64,000 nt of DNA, from the NCBI GenBank assembly GCA_016124385.1, contig WGNU01000005.1:558001-622000 (forward strand), read 5' to 3'. Below, in pieces: positions 52,404 to 61,494 of this stretch (position 1 is the first letter of the stretch; every line of letters begins with the position of its first letter). Both the position numbers and the translations under genes were made by a program. The notes under the pieces were generated by a model. The model ran no database searches and had not been told where the DNA came from. It was given only the letters and a program-made list of their open reading frames with translations. Origin of the DNA: Alphaproteobacteria bacterium (GTDB taxonomy: Bacteria > Pseudomonadota > Alphaproteobacteria > Micropepsales > Micropepsaceae).

Positions 52404-53543
52404 ATGGATTTTTCATTCACGGAAGAACAAACGCTGCTCCGCAATTCGGTGCAGAAATTCATCCAGGATCGCTACGACTTCGATACGCGCCGCAAGGTCG
52501 CGCGCAGCGAAGCGGGCTGGCGCCCCGAGATCTGGAAGCAGTTCGCCGAGCTCGGCCTTCTGGGCGCCGCGATCCCTGAGGATTTCGGCGGCCTGGGCGG
52601 CGGCCCGGTCGAGACGATGATCATCATGGAGGAGTTCGGCCGCGGCCTCGTGATCGAGCCGTTCCTGTCGACCGCCGTCATCTGCGCGAACGCCGTTCGC
52701 CACGAAGGCTCCAAGATGCAGAAGGAGCAATGGCTGCCCGCGATCGCCAACGGCGATGCAATCGTCGCCTTCGCGTTCGCCGAGCCGCAGGGCCGCTACA
52801 ACCTCGCGGACCTGACGACGACCGCCAAGAAGAGCGGCGACGGCTTCACGCTGTCGGGCCAGAAGGCGGTCGTGATCGGCGCGCCCTTCTCGAACTATCT
52901 CCTTGTCACCGCGCGCACGAGCGGCGGCCAGCGCGATACGAACGGCATCACGCTCTTCGGCATCCCGAAGGACACAAAGGGCATTTCGCTGCGTGACTAT
53001 CCCACCGTCGATGGTCTTCGCGCCTCCGAAGTCACCTTCGAGAACGTTTCGGTTTCCAAGGATTTCGTGGTCGGCGAAGTTGACAATGGCCTGCCGCTGA
53101 TCGAACGCGTTGTCGATGAAGCCATCGCCGCGCTCGCGGCCGAAGCGACCGGCGGCATGAAGGTGCTGCTCGACACGACGGTCGAATATTCCAAGACGCG
53201 TAAGCAGTTCGGCACGCCCATCGGCAAGTTCCAGGTGCTTCAGCACCGCATGGTCGACATGTTCATGAACTACGAGCAGTCGGTCTCGATTACCTACATG
53301 GTGACGCTGAAGCTCGAGGAAGAGGCCAAGGAGCGGGCCAAGGCTGCCTCAGCGGCGAAGGTACAGATCGGCAAGGCCGGCCGCTTCATCGGCCAGCAGG
53401 CAGTGCAGATCCATGGCGGCATGGGCATGACCGACGAGCTGAATGTCGGCCACTATTTCAAGCGCTTGACGATGATCGACACCCAGTTCGGCAACATCGA
53501 TCATCATTTGAAGCGCTACGCCGCGCTCTCCGGCCAGGACTAG
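52404..53543 (+). CDS. Acyl-CoA dehydrogenase, probable partner of the preceding gene
   Basis: 379 residues, fold as in the short members: MDFSFTEEQTLLRNSVQKFI, LGLLGAAIPEDFGGLGGGPVE, RKQFGTPIGKFQVLQHRMVDM and AVQIHGGMGMTDELNVGHYFKRL. The resemblance to the gene at 39900 (short) with the gene at 41065 (long) suggests the same pairing rule. It ends with the stop codon shared, on the other strand, with a histidine kinase gene (CTAG, 53540-53543). Confidence 0.88.
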   Translation: MDFSFTEEQTLLRNSVQKFIQDRYDFDTRRKVARSEAGWRPEIWKQFAELGLLGAAIPEDFGGLGGGPVETMIIMEEFGRGLVIEPFLSTAVICANAVRHEGSKMQKEQWLPAIANGDAIVAFAFAEPQGRYNLADLTTTAKKSGDGFTLSGQKAVVIGAPFSNYLLVTARTSGGQRDTNGITLFGIPKDTKGISLRDYPTVDGLRASEVTFENVSVSKDFVVGEVDNGLPLIERVVDEAIAALAAEATGGMKVLLDTTVEYSKTRKQFGTPIGKFQVLQHRMVDMFMNYEQSVSITYMVTLKLEEEAKERAKAASAAKVQIGKAGRFIGQQAVQIHGGMGMTDELNVGHYFKRLTMIDTQFGNIDHHLKRYAALSGQD

Positions 53544-54958
53544 CCGGCGGCTCGGTCGAGCCAGGCCGCGCCGCTTGTGGCCGGCAAGATCACCGTGAAG
53601 GTGGATCCCCTTCCGAGTGCGCTGTCGAGTGTGACGGTGCCCCCGTGTGCGGCGGCGAGACCTTTGACGATCGGCAGACCCAGGCCCGTCCCGGCGTCGC
53701 GCAGCGCGATGTCGTGGCGGGCCTGACCGAAACTTTCGAACACCCGCGCGTGATCGTCTGGCGCAATGCCGCAGCCGGTATCGCGAACGCCGAACGCGAT
53801 CTCGCCCGTCCGGCGCACTGCGGCGAACAGCGTGACGATCCCCCCAGGAGGGGTGAACTTCACCGCGTTTGAGGCGAGATTGACCAGCATCTGCTGTGCC
53901 GCGCGGTGATCGGCAAGGAAGGTGAGGCCCGGCTCCGCATCGATCACGATCGAGACGGACCCCGCTTCCGCCCGCACCCGCAGCATCCGCGCGACCTCAT
54001 CCGCGAGCTCGGCGAAGGAAATCGCGACCGGCGTGATCGTGCGGCGCCCGGCCTCGATTTTGGAGAGGTCGAGAATGTCGTTGATGAGGCCAAGCAGATG
54101 CAATCCGCTGTGGTGGATGTCGCCGGCATAGGAGCGGTAGCGCTCATCCGGCATCGGGCCCAGCGCCTCGGTCTCCATGATCTCGGAAAAGCCGATGATC
54201 GCATTCAGCGGCGTGCGCAGCTCGTGGCTCATATTGGCGAGGAACTCCGACTTCGCGCGGCTCGCTGTTTCCGCGTTGTGGCGCGCGAGTTCGGAGCGCG
54301 CGTTCGCCTGCATGAGCTGCTCGACCAGCGCGTCCTTCTCATCGCGCAGCACGAAGCTCTCGCGCGCGACCGCGTGCAGCTGCTGGAAGACGATGATGTG
54401 CCACCCAACGAAGGTGAAACCGATCACAGAGAGCATCCAATAGAACAAGCCTTCGCCCTGGAGCGGGGCAAGGATCAGCCCGCCGCCGAAGGGGATGATG
54501 ACGTTGAGCGCGAACGCCTTCATGGGGCTGACGATCGCAACGCCTCCCGAGACCGCCGTTGCGAGGATCAGCTGAATGACCAGCTGGTTGCTGACTTCAC
54601 CCGGGATCCAGAAGAGAAATGCGTGCGAGGCGAAGATGCAGTTGAAGACGAAATTCGACGACACGATGCAGATGATCGCCTGACTGAGCTTGCCGCTTTC
54701 GAGCAGGTGCCGCGAAAGCAGCAATAAGCGGTGGTTGACAATTGCCGCCGCGATCACGGCGCCCGTCCAACCCGCGAGCATCAGCGGGGAAATCCAAATC
54801 GAAAAAATCACGGCGATCGCAATGGCGAACGCGGAGAACGCGAAGCGGTGCGGCTCAAGATACTTGAACATCAGTCGCAGCTGCGCCGCGACCAGCCGCT
54901 CGGCCTTCGCATCGGCGAAGCCAGACATCTCCAGAACGCTGAGAAGGTGGGATAGCAC
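53540..54958 (-). CDS. Polytopic membrane histidine kinase
   Basis: 472 residues from a GTG; an ATG at 54928 is possible. About six membrane helices fill residues 36-190 with almost no periplasmic domain. A coiled coil, phospho-acceptor His245 (ANMSHELRTPLNAIIGFSEIM) and ATPase domain (NLASNAVKFTPPGG, DTGCGIAP, GTGLGLPI) follow. No receiver domain and no regulator gene nearby. Similar in design to the next gene. Confidence 0.9.
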   Translation of the reverse strand: MLSHLLSVLEMSGFADAKAERLVAAQLRLMFKYLEPHRFAFSAFAIAIAVIFSIWISPLMLAGWTGAVIAAAIVNHRLLLLSRHLLESGKLSQAIICIVSSNFVFNCIFASHAFLFWIPGEVSNQLVIQLILATAVSGGVAIVSPMKAFALNVIIPFGGGLILAPLQGEGLFYWMLSVIGFTFVGWHIIVFQQLHAVARESFVLRDEKDALVEQLMQANARSELARHNAETASRAKSEFLANMSHELRTPLNAIIGFSEIMETEALGPMPDERYRSYAGDIHHSGLHLLGLINDILDLSKIEAGRRTITPVAISFAELADEVARMLRVRAEAGSVSIVIDAEPGLTFLADHRAAQQMLVNLASNAVKFTPPGGIVTLFAAVRRTGEIAFGVRDTGCGIAPDDHARVFESFGQARHDIALRDAGTGLGLPIVKGLAAAHGGTVTLDSALGRGSTFTVILPATSGAAWLDRAAG

Positions 54959-55062
54959 GGCAGGTCGGACTCTGACGAGGGAAGGACCGGAAGGGAGATC
55001 GCCGTGATCAGCCTAGCGAGCCGGTCTTAACTTCTGTTTGCGCCCATCTGCGTCGGAGTGGT

Positions 55063-56514
55063 TCAGCTTGCCGCCGCCCGGCTTTCCTGCGGAATGGTAA
55101 ATGTCCGGTTCTCGGGGAAGATGAGCGTGATGGTCGTGCCGCGCTGCAACTCGCTTTCCAGAGAAATACTTCCGCCATGCGCATCCATCAGCCCCCGGAC
55201 GATCGGAAGGCCAAGGCCCGTTCCGCGATCGTTGGCGGCGATGTCGTGGCGAGCCTGCCCGAAATTCTCGAACACGCGCTCCAGGTCGCCGGGCGCGATA
55301 CCGCAGCCCGTGTCGCTGATCCACACCGCCGTCTCCCCGCTGGCAAGCGGGGCTGCGGTCACCGCGATGATGCCGCCCGACGGGGTGAATTTGAGGGCAT
55401 TGCCGACGAGGTTGATGAGGATCTGCCCCAGGCGGAAACGATCCGCCCTGAGCCCTAGCTCCGGGTCGATCTGCATCTCGATTCGCACGCCCGCTTGCCG
55501 GGCCCGGTGCGCGAAGAAGTGGAGCGACTCGTCGACCACTTGGCGCAGCGCAAGGTCTTCTTCCTTCAAGACCAGCGCGCCGGCCTCGATCTTGGCAAGG
55601 TCGAGGATTTCGTTGATGAGCGTGAGAAGATGATGGCCGCTCGAATGAATGTCGTTTGCATAGGCCCGGTAGCGCGAGTCGATCGCATCGCCCATCAGCG
55701 CGTCGCGGATCACTTCCGAAAAGCCGAGGATTGCGTTGAGCGGCGTGCGTAGCTCGTGGCTCATATTGGCGAGGAACTGCGACTTGGATCGATTGGCCTT
55801 CTCGGCGCGAATGCGCGCTTCGTCGGCCGCCTCGCGCTCGGCCTCGACTTCTGCGAAGAGGGCGAGGCGCTCCTCCTGAAGCTTCAGTCCACGGAGGATT
55901 GTGGCGTGAACGCCCAGCCCCGCGCCAATCATGAGGATCGAGAACGCGACTGTAAGGCCGGCGATCTCGAGATGGAGAAGGTCGCCGACGAGCATCGGCC
56001 TCAGATTGAGGACCGCGACGTAGGGGAGAACCGTCGCCCAGAAGACCGGCCGCAGCGACGCGCTGATCATCGCCGCGCCCGCGAGCGAGCACGAAAGGAT
56101 GAGAATGTGCAGCAGGTGGTTGGTGAAATCACTGTCCACCCAATAGACGATCGCCATGCTTGCCCAAATGCTGGCGGTCATGCCCGAGGCAAAAACCTGC
56201 AGAAGGGTCTCAACGCCGGGATGGGCACGCCCCGCCTTGCGCCGCGAGAGATGGCGCTGACGGACAAGGAAGCCGAACAGGCAGGCCAAGGTAAGACTGC
56301 CAACCCAGGATGCGTGGACGCCAAAGGGAACGGTGTCCGCAAACATCGCCGCGATGCACAGGCCCGCCAACGGCAGCACGTAAGACGTTGGCAGCACGGC
56401 CACTTGGACCAAATCCAATTGCTGCTCGAGAATGCGCGCGTCCTCCGGTGTGGTCGGCCGGAGCGGCGCCACAAGGGCAGCCTTGACGCGATGGAAAATC
56501 GTACTGCGCATCAT
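55063..56514 (-). CDS. Polytopic membrane histidine kinase, paralogue of the previous gene
   Basis: 483 residues. About six membrane helices (47-200), a coiled-coil linker (LQEERLALFAEVEAEREAADEARIRAEKANRSKSQ), His253 (ANMSHELRTPLNAILGFSEVI), and the ATPase domain (NLVGNALKFTPSGG, DTGCGIAP, GTGLGLPI). The kinase core is nearly the same as in the neighbouring gene, while the membrane part differs. The 104 bp between them have no clear promoter. The two may share a regulator encoded elsewhere. Confidence 0.9.
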   Translation of the reverse strand: MMRSTIFHRVKAALVAPLRPTTPEDARILEQQLDLVQVAVLPTSYVLPLAGLCIAAMFADTVPFGVHASWVGSLTLACLFGFLVRQRHLSRRKAGRAHPGVETLLQVFASGMTASIWASMAIVYWVDSDFTNHLLHILILSCSLAGAAMISASLRPVFWATVLPYVAVLNLRPMLVGDLLHLEIAGLTVAFSILMIGAGLGVHATILRGLKLQEERLALFAEVEAEREAADEARIRAEKANRSKSQFLANMSHELRTPLNAILGFSEVIRDALMGDAIDSRYRAYANDIHSSGHHLLTLINEILDLAKIEAGALVLKEEDLALRQVVDESLHFFAHRARQAGVRIEMQIDPELGLRADRFRLGQILINLVGNALKFTPSGGIIAVTAAPLASGETAVWISDTGCGIAPGDLERVFENFGQARHDIAANDRGTGLGLPIVRGLMDAHGGSISLESELQRGTTITLIFPENRTFTIPQESRAAAS

Positions 56515-56606
56515 GCGACGTTACGCCCCGGAGCCTGAAGATTCCCTTTCGTCTTAGGCCTTTAGGCCGTGTTAACCTCTGCCCCAGGCAACGCAGGGAG
56601 GAGCTC

Positions 56607-57404
56607 ATGAGCCCGCTTTTGATCGATCGGCGCGGGCCGGTCGTCACCATGACGATTAACCGCCCGGAAATCCGCAACCCCTTGGGCGAGGAGGGCGACG
56701 GAGACCGCTTCCAGGAGGCCGCGCGGACCATCAACGAGGATCCGGGTGTGCGCTGCGTCATCCTGACGGGCGCAGGCAAGGCGTTTTCGGCGGGGGGAAA
56801 CGTGAAGGCTATGCGCGAGCAGGGCGGCGCCTTCGCGGGCGCGGGCGTGCGCATCCGCGAGCGTTACCGCCACGGGATTCACAAGATTGTCCGCGCGCTC
56901 TGGGGGATCGAGGTGCCGATGATCGCGGCCGTCAACGGCCCCGCGATCGGCCTTGGCAATGATGTCTCGTGCCTCGCCGATATCCGCATTGCGAGCGATC
57001 AGGCGGTCTTCGGCGCGACGTTCCTGAAGATCGGCCTCGTGCCGGGCGATGGCGGAGCGTGGATCCTGCCGCGCACCATCGGCCTCTCGCGCGCGGCTGA
57101 GCTCCTCTACACGGCCGAGACGATCGATGCGAAGACCGCCCGCGACTGGGGCCTCGTCTCCAAGGTCGTGCCGCATGAGAGCCTGATGGACGAGGCGCGC
57201 GCGATGGCGGCCAAGATCGCGGCCCAGCCGCCGGACGTCTTGCGTATGGGCAAGAAACTCCTGCGCGAGGGCATGGGCGTGAGCTTCGATACGATCCTTG
57301 AAATGTCGGCGGCAATGCAGGCCCTGGCCCACCACACGGCCGACCACAAGGAGGCGATCGACGCCTTCTTCGAGAAGCGCCCCGGCCAATACAAGGGGGA
57401 GTGA
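56607..57404 (+). CDS. Enoyl-CoA hydratase/isomerase family protein
   Basis: 265 residues, crotonase fold. GPVVTMTINRPEIRNPLG, oxyanion-hole segments GKAFSAGGNVKAM and NGPAIGLGNDVSCLADIRIASD, then FLKIGLVPGDGGAWILPR where the catalytic Glu of hydratases often lies. GGAGG before the ATG. It fits beta-oxidation with the acyl-CoA dehydrogenases around it. A Gly at one usual Glu site leaves hydratase versus isomerase open. Confidence 0.88.
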   Translation: MSPLLIDRRGPVVTMTINRPEIRNPLGEEGDGDRFQEAARTINEDPGVRCVILTGAGKAFSAGGNVKAMREQGGAFAGAGVRIRERYRHGIHKIVRALWGIEVPMIAAVNGPAIGLGNDVSCLADIRIASDQAVFGATFLKIGLVPGDGGAWILPRTIGLSRAAELLYTAETIDAKTARDWGLVSKVVPHESLMDEARAMAAKIAAQPPDVLRMGKKLLREGMGVSFDTILEMSAAMQALAHHTADHKEAIDAFFEKRPGQYKGE

Positions 57405-57406
57405 GC

Positions 57407-57513
57407 GCGCTTTCAGGGAAAGGGTGCTTGCGGTTTCCCGCCCGGAAAGCGCGTTGGGAAACGTGACGCGCTTTCAGGGAATGGGTGCTTGGCGTTTCCC
57501 GCCCGAAATGCGC
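57407..57513. repeat. Direct repeat of a 46-bp palindromic unit
   Basis: Two units, 57407-57452 and 57468-57513, 61 bp apart. Each begins GCGCTTTCAGGGAA, has GGGTGCTTG in the middle and ends in an inverted copy (GGAAAGCGC / GAAATGCGC). The second has a few changes. They lie between the enoyl-CoA hydratase stop and the monooxygenase-like gene. Confidence 0.8.
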
Positions 57514-57553
57514 TAGGCTGCGCGCGCAAAATCATCGAAACGGGAGGAAGACG

Positions 57554-57847
57554 ATGACCTTGGGAATTGTGGCGACCCTGAAGATTCAGGCGGGCAAGAC
57601 GGACGAGTTCGAGACGTTCTTCAAGGAGCTTCAGGCGAAGGTCCGCGCGAACGAGAAGGGCTGCCTCCAATACGATCTGTGCCGCGCGAAGGATGATCCC
57701 ACGACCTACGTGATCATGGAGCAGTACGCCGATGCCGGCGCGCTCGAGATGCACGGCAAGTCGGAATATTTCAAGGCGGCGGGGCCGAAATTCGCGGGCG
57801 TGCTCGCCGGCGCGCCGCAGATCGTGCGGCTCGACAAGCTGAGCTAA
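57554..57847 (+). CDS. Antibiotic-biosynthesis-monooxygenase-like small protein
   Basis: 97 residues from the ATG at 57554 with GGGAGGAAG upstream. Ferredoxin-like ABM fold: MTLGIVATLKIQAGKTDEFETFFKEL, GCLQYDLCRAKDDPTTYVIMEQYAD, HGKSEYFKAAGPKFAG. These proteins are dimeric and may be monooxygenases or haem-degrading relatives; activity not shown. Follows a pair of palindromic repeats. Confidence 0.85.
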   Translation: MTLGIVATLKIQAGKTDEFETFFKELQAKVRANEKGCLQYDLCRAKDDPTTYVIMEQYADAGALEMHGKSEYFKAAGPKFAGVLAGAPQIVRLDKLS

Positions 57848-57854
57848 GGCGCCC

Positions 57855-58307
57855 TTACGGCGCCTCGGGTCCTTCGCCTTTGAGGCGGGCGGTGATCGCA
57901 TCGGCGACCGCGCCCGCCTCGGGGCGAGATTCCTCGATCTGCCAGAAATAATCGATCCGCAGCACGCCGCCGGTGAGCGTCACCAGCGGCTCGATCGTCC
58001 CGATCGCCTGCGCGATGCGGATCTCCTTCACCTGCGCCGCGAAATCGGTTCTGAGGGCCGCATCCGCGCACACGGTGCCCAGCGCCTCGGTGAGGAAGGC
58101 GAAATCCTGACCGGCAGGAAGGAACGGCGTGCCGCCCGCCACCTCGCCCTCGGCGAAACTGGCCTTATCGACGGTGAGCGCGGCCGGTGCGCAAAGGCGC
58201 GCGATCTCGGCCTGCGGATCCTCCATCGCCATCGCTGACGTAGCGGCAAGCAGAACGAGCGCGGCCGCGCCGCCGCTCGCCTTGACGCGGCCTACGCCGC
58301 GGCTCAC
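57855..58307 (-). CDS. Exported protein of unknown function
   Basis: 150 residues from a GTG at 58307, chosen because GGAG lies five bases upstream and it yields a clean signal peptide (MSRGVGRVKASGGAAALVLLAATSAMA). An ATG at 58349 would overlap the divergent gene's start on a CCATGG palindrome and give an odd N-terminus. The mature part has two cysteines (IARLCAPAALTV, LGTVCADAAL). Family not recognised. Confidence 0.6.
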   Translation of the reverse strand: MSRGVGRVKASGGAAALVLLAATSAMAMEDPQAEIARLCAPAALTVDKASFAEGEVAGGTPFLPAGQDFAFLTEALGTVCADAALRTDFAAQVKEIRIAQAIGTIEPLVTLTGGVLRIDYFWQIEESRPEAGAVADAITARLKGEGPEAP

Positions 58308-58347
58308 GCTGGCTCCAACAGTCACGACAATCGAGAGGATACGCGCC

Positions 58348-59556
58348 ATGGATCTCGCCTTTTCGAAAGAGGATCTCGCCTTTCGTGACGAGGTCCGCGC
58401 CTTTGTCGCCGATAAATACGACGAAGATTTGCGCTGGAAAATGTCTCAGTCGAAAAACGGCTATCTCGACAAGGAAGGTCAGCTGAAATGGCAAAAGGCC
58501 CTCTATGAGAAGGGCTGGGCCGCGCCCAACTGGCCGAAGGAGTTTGGCGGCCCGGGCTGGACGGCGGCGCAGAAATATCTCTTCGATCTGGAAATGTCGG
58601 CGGCCGGAACGCCGATCGTCTCGCCGATGGGCTTGAAGATGGTGGCGCCCGTCATCATGGCCTTCGGCAACGATGAGCAGAAGAAGCGCTTCCTGCCGCC
58701 GATCCTTGCCTCCGACGTGTGGTGGTGCCAAGGCTATTCCGAGCCCGGCTCGGGCTCCGATCTCGCGAGCCTCTCCATGAAGTGCGAGGACAAGGGAGAT
58801 CACTACCTCCTCAACGGCTCGAAGATCTGGACGACCCATGCTCAGTGGGCGGATTGGATGTTCAACCTCGTGCGCACAAAGCCCGGCGGCAAGCCGCAGG
58901 AGGGCATCTCGTTCATCCTCGTCGACATGAAGACGCCCGGCATCACGGTGCGCCCGCTGCCCACGCTCGATGATCCGGTCGACGGCCAGCAGGAGGTCAA
59001 CCAGGTTTTTTACGAAGACGTCCGCGTGCCGAAGGAAAACCTCATCGGCAAGGAGAACGAGGGCTGGACCTACGCCAAATATCTCCTCGAGTTCGAACGC
59101 GGCAATGCCTATGGGCCTGGATTGCGGCGCGCGCTGATGAAGCTGCGCAAGATCGCGAAGCAAGAACGCGCCGGCGCCGGCGTGCTTTACGAGGATCCCG
59201 ATTTCCGCGCGAAGCTTGAGGATCTCGACGTGCAGATCTCGGCGATGGAGTTCACGGAGCTGCGGATCTTTTCCGCCATGTCGGCGGGCCAGCGCCCAGG
59301 ACCGGAATCGTCCATGCTGAAGTGCCGCGGCACGGAATTGCAGCAGGGAATTTCAGAGCTGATGGTCGAGGCGATCGGCACGAAAGCGCACCCCTTCATC
59401 CGCAACACGTGGGAGCGCCCGAACGAGGAGCGCCCGGTGCCGGATTATGCCGCCCCGGTCGCGCCGTACTACCTCAATCTCCGCAAGGCCTCGATCTACG
59501 CCGGCTCGAACGAGATCCAGCGCAACATCATGGCGAAGCTGGTGTTGGGGCTCTAA
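58348..59556 (+). CDS. Acyl-CoA dehydrogenase
   Basis: 402 residues from the ATG at 58348 with GAGAGGA upstream. Motifs WWCQGYSEPGSGSDLASLSM, TPGITVRPL, and YAGSNEIQRNIMAKLVLGL. Close relative of the gene at 51092. It stands alone, unlike the two pairs, so it may work as a homotetramer. Substrate unknown. Confidence 0.9.
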   Translation: MDLAFSKEDLAFRDEVRAFVADKYDEDLRWKMSQSKNGYLDKEGQLKWQKALYEKGWAAPNWPKEFGGPGWTAAQKYLFDLEMSAAGTPIVSPMGLKMVAPVIMAFGNDEQKKRFLPPILASDVWWCQGYSEPGSGSDLASLSMKCEDKGDHYLLNGSKIWTTHAQWADWMFNLVRTKPGGKPQEGISFILVDMKTPGITVRPLPTLDDPVDGQQEVNQVFYEDVRVPKENLIGKENEGWTYAKYLLEFERGNAYGPGLRRALMKLRKIAKQERAGAGVLYEDPDFRAKLEDLDVQISAMEFTELRIFSAMSAGQRPGPESSMLKCRGTELQQGISELMVEAIGTKAHPFIRNTWERPNEERPVPDYAAPVAPYYLNLRKASIYAGSNEIQRNIMAKLVLGL

Positions 59557-59580
59557 GCCCCCCACCGTTTTCATTTCAGT

Positions 59581-59668
59581 GTCACCCTCCGCGAAGGCGG
59601 AGGGTCCACGACTTGCTGCACTCATGGCAAGTTGAAGCCGTGGATGGTCCGCCTACGCGGACCATGAC
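59581..59668. repeat. REPIN-like inverted repeat, copy 1
   Basis: 88 bp. Starts GTCACCCTCCGCGAAGGCGG and ends in the inverted form CGTGGATGGTCCGCCTACGC then GGACCATGAC; each half folds on its own (CCTCCGC-GAAG-GCGGAGG and GGTCCGC-CTAC-GCGGACC) and the halves pair with each other. It lies between convergent genes. Confidence 0.8.
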
Positions 59669-59700
59669 ACGAGGATGCTGGAAGGCCAGAACCCCTCCAC

Positions 59701-61395
59701 CTACTGACCGGCGCCGTCGCCGCGCGCAGCGGTCGGCAACCCTTGCGCGCTCTTGGCGAGCCGCGCGAGCTGCACGAACTCGGCGCGATAGCCAAACGGG
59801 TCCTCGCCCTTGGCGCCTTGCGCGAGCGCGATCACGTCATCGAGGCCGTATTGGCCGCTATGCGCGCCGCCCTTGACGATCTCGCCGAACCCGGCGACCG
59901 CTGAGGCGAAGCGCAGATCATCCGGCAGCTGATCGATCGCGGCGACCTGATCCGCCTTCGTCACCGGCCGCTCGATGAGCCGGGAAGCCGTCTCGCCCGG
60001 CAGCTTATAGCGCAGCCTCAGGAACGCGATCTCCGTTCCGCTGCCCGATGCTGCATCGGGCTTTGGCTGGCCGTAGCGCAAGGGATCGGCCATCTGCGCG
60101 GGCGAGCCGACGGGCGTGATCTCATAGAGCGCGGTCACCGCATGGCCGGCGCCGATATCGCCCGCATCCACCTTGTCGTTGTTGAAATCCGTGCGCTCCA
60201 GCAGCCGCGTCTCATAGCCGATGAGGCGGTACTCGGCGACCACGGCCGGATTGAACTCGACCTGGATCTTCACATCGTTCGCAATCGTGAAGAGCGTCGA
60301 GCCCATCTCCTCGACGAGCACCTTCTGCGCCTCGTTGAGCGTGTCGATATAGGCGGCGTTGCCGTTCCCGGCCTGCGCCAGCTTCTGCATGATGACGTCG
60401 TTGTAGTTGCCGCCGCCAAAGCCCAGCACCGTGAGCGCGATGCCGGTCTCGCGTTTGCGCGCGACGAAATCTTCCAGCGCGTCCGGATCGGTGATGCCGA
60501 CGTTGAAATCGCCGTCGCTGGCAAGGATCACGCGGTTGACGCCGTCCTTGACGAACGCCTGCTCGGCGAGCGCATAGGCCTGCCGGATTCCCTCACCGCC
60601 CGCCGTCGAGCCGCCCGCTTCCAGGCGTTCGAGCGCGGCGAGGATTTGCCGCTTGTCGGACGTCGGCTCCAGCACCACGCCCGCCGCGCCCGCATAGACG
60701 ACCATCGAAACGGTGTCGCCGTCTTCCAGCTTGTCGACGAGCAGGCGGAAGGCCTTGCGCACGAGCGGCAGCTTGTTCTCGTCCTGCATGGAGCCCGAGA
60801 CATCGATCAGGAAGACGAGATTGGCCTTCGGGCGCTCCGCCTGCGGAAGATCGTAGCCCTTTATGCCGATATGGAGCAGCTGCGTGCCCTTGTGCCAGGG
60901 CGTGTCGTAGACCGCGACGGTCGGCTTGAAGGGCGCCTCGCGCGTTTCGGGCAGCGCGTAGTCGTAGTCGAAATAATTGACGAGCTCCTCGATCCGCACC
61001 GCATCGCTCGGCGGCAGCACGCCGTCGTTCAGATAGCGCCGCAGCACGCCATAGGAGGCGGTATCGACATCGATCGAGAAGGTCGAGACGGGCTCTTCCG
61101 CCGCCACCTTGATCGGGTTGGGCGTCGCGTCGGGATAGCGCTCGGTGTTCTCCGGCGGCGGCGGCGCGGCTGCGAAGCCGGTCTCGCCGCCGGCCATGTC
61201 GAACGCGATGGCGCCCGTCGGCTGGGGCTCGGCGACCGGCCGCGCGACCGTCTCGGTTTTGCTCTCGGCGCGCTCGCGCGGCAGTTCGGACTGTTTCGCA
61301 GATTCGCTGCACGCGACGAGCGTCAAGGCGGCGAAGGAGGCGGAGGCCGCGAGCCAGGCATAATGCGGCCGGCTGGGCATGGCTTGGCTGGTCAT
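59701..61395 (-). CDS. vWA-domain lipoprotein, YfbK-like
   Basis: 564 residues, lipobox LTLVAC at Cys29. N-terminal vWA-associated domain (98-190; STFSIDVDTASYGVLRRYLNDG), vWA domain with MIDAS DVSGS (Asp198, Ser200, Ser202), and a C-terminal DUF3520-like region (AGHAVTALYEITPVGS, RLRYKLPGETASRLIERPV). Surface or periplasmic metal-dependent protein interaction. REPIN-like elements flank the gene. Partner not encoded nearby. Confidence 0.88.
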   Translation of the reverse strand: MTSQAMPSRPHYAWLAASASFAALTLVACSESAKQSELPRERAESKTETVARPVAEPQPTGAIAFDMAGGETGFAAAPPPPENTERYPDATPNPIKVAAEEPVSTFSIDVDTASYGVLRRYLNDGVLPPSDAVRIEELVNYFDYDYALPETREAPFKPTVAVYDTPWHKGTQLLHIGIKGYDLPQAERPKANLVFLIDVSGSMQDENKLPLVRKAFRLLVDKLEDGDTVSMVVYAGAAGVVLEPTSDKRQILAALERLEAGGSTAGGEGIRQAYALAEQAFVKDGVNRVILASDGDFNVGITDPDALEDFVARKRETGIALTVLGFGGGNYNDVIMQKLAQAGNGNAAYIDTLNEAQKVLVEEMGSTLFTIANDVKIQVEFNPAVVAEYRLIGYETRLLERTDFNNDKVDAGDIGAGHAVTALYEITPVGSPAQMADPLRYGQPKPDAASGSGTEIAFLRLRYKLPGETASRLIERPVTKADQVAAIDQLPDDLRFASAVAGFGEIVKGGAHSGQYGLDDVIALAQGAKGEDPFGYRAEFVQLARLAKSAQGLPTAARGDGAGQ

Positions 61396-61457
61396 GAGAT
61401 CTCCCCGACGAGGTTCAAGAGGCGGGGAGGCTGCGCGCGCTTCGGGGCGAGATCAGG

Positions 61458-61480
61458 CCCCAATCGTGGCGCGATTGGGG
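61458..61480. terminator. Perfect 9-bp hairpin upstream of the vWA gene
   Basis: CCCCAATCG (61458-61466) pairs with CGATTGGGG (61472-61480), loop TGGCG. It lies between the SDR gene's end and the vWA gene's start; it may end the SDR transcript or sit in the vWA leader. No T run. Confidence 0.45.
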
Positions 61481-61494
61481 CTGTTGGAGGGCTT

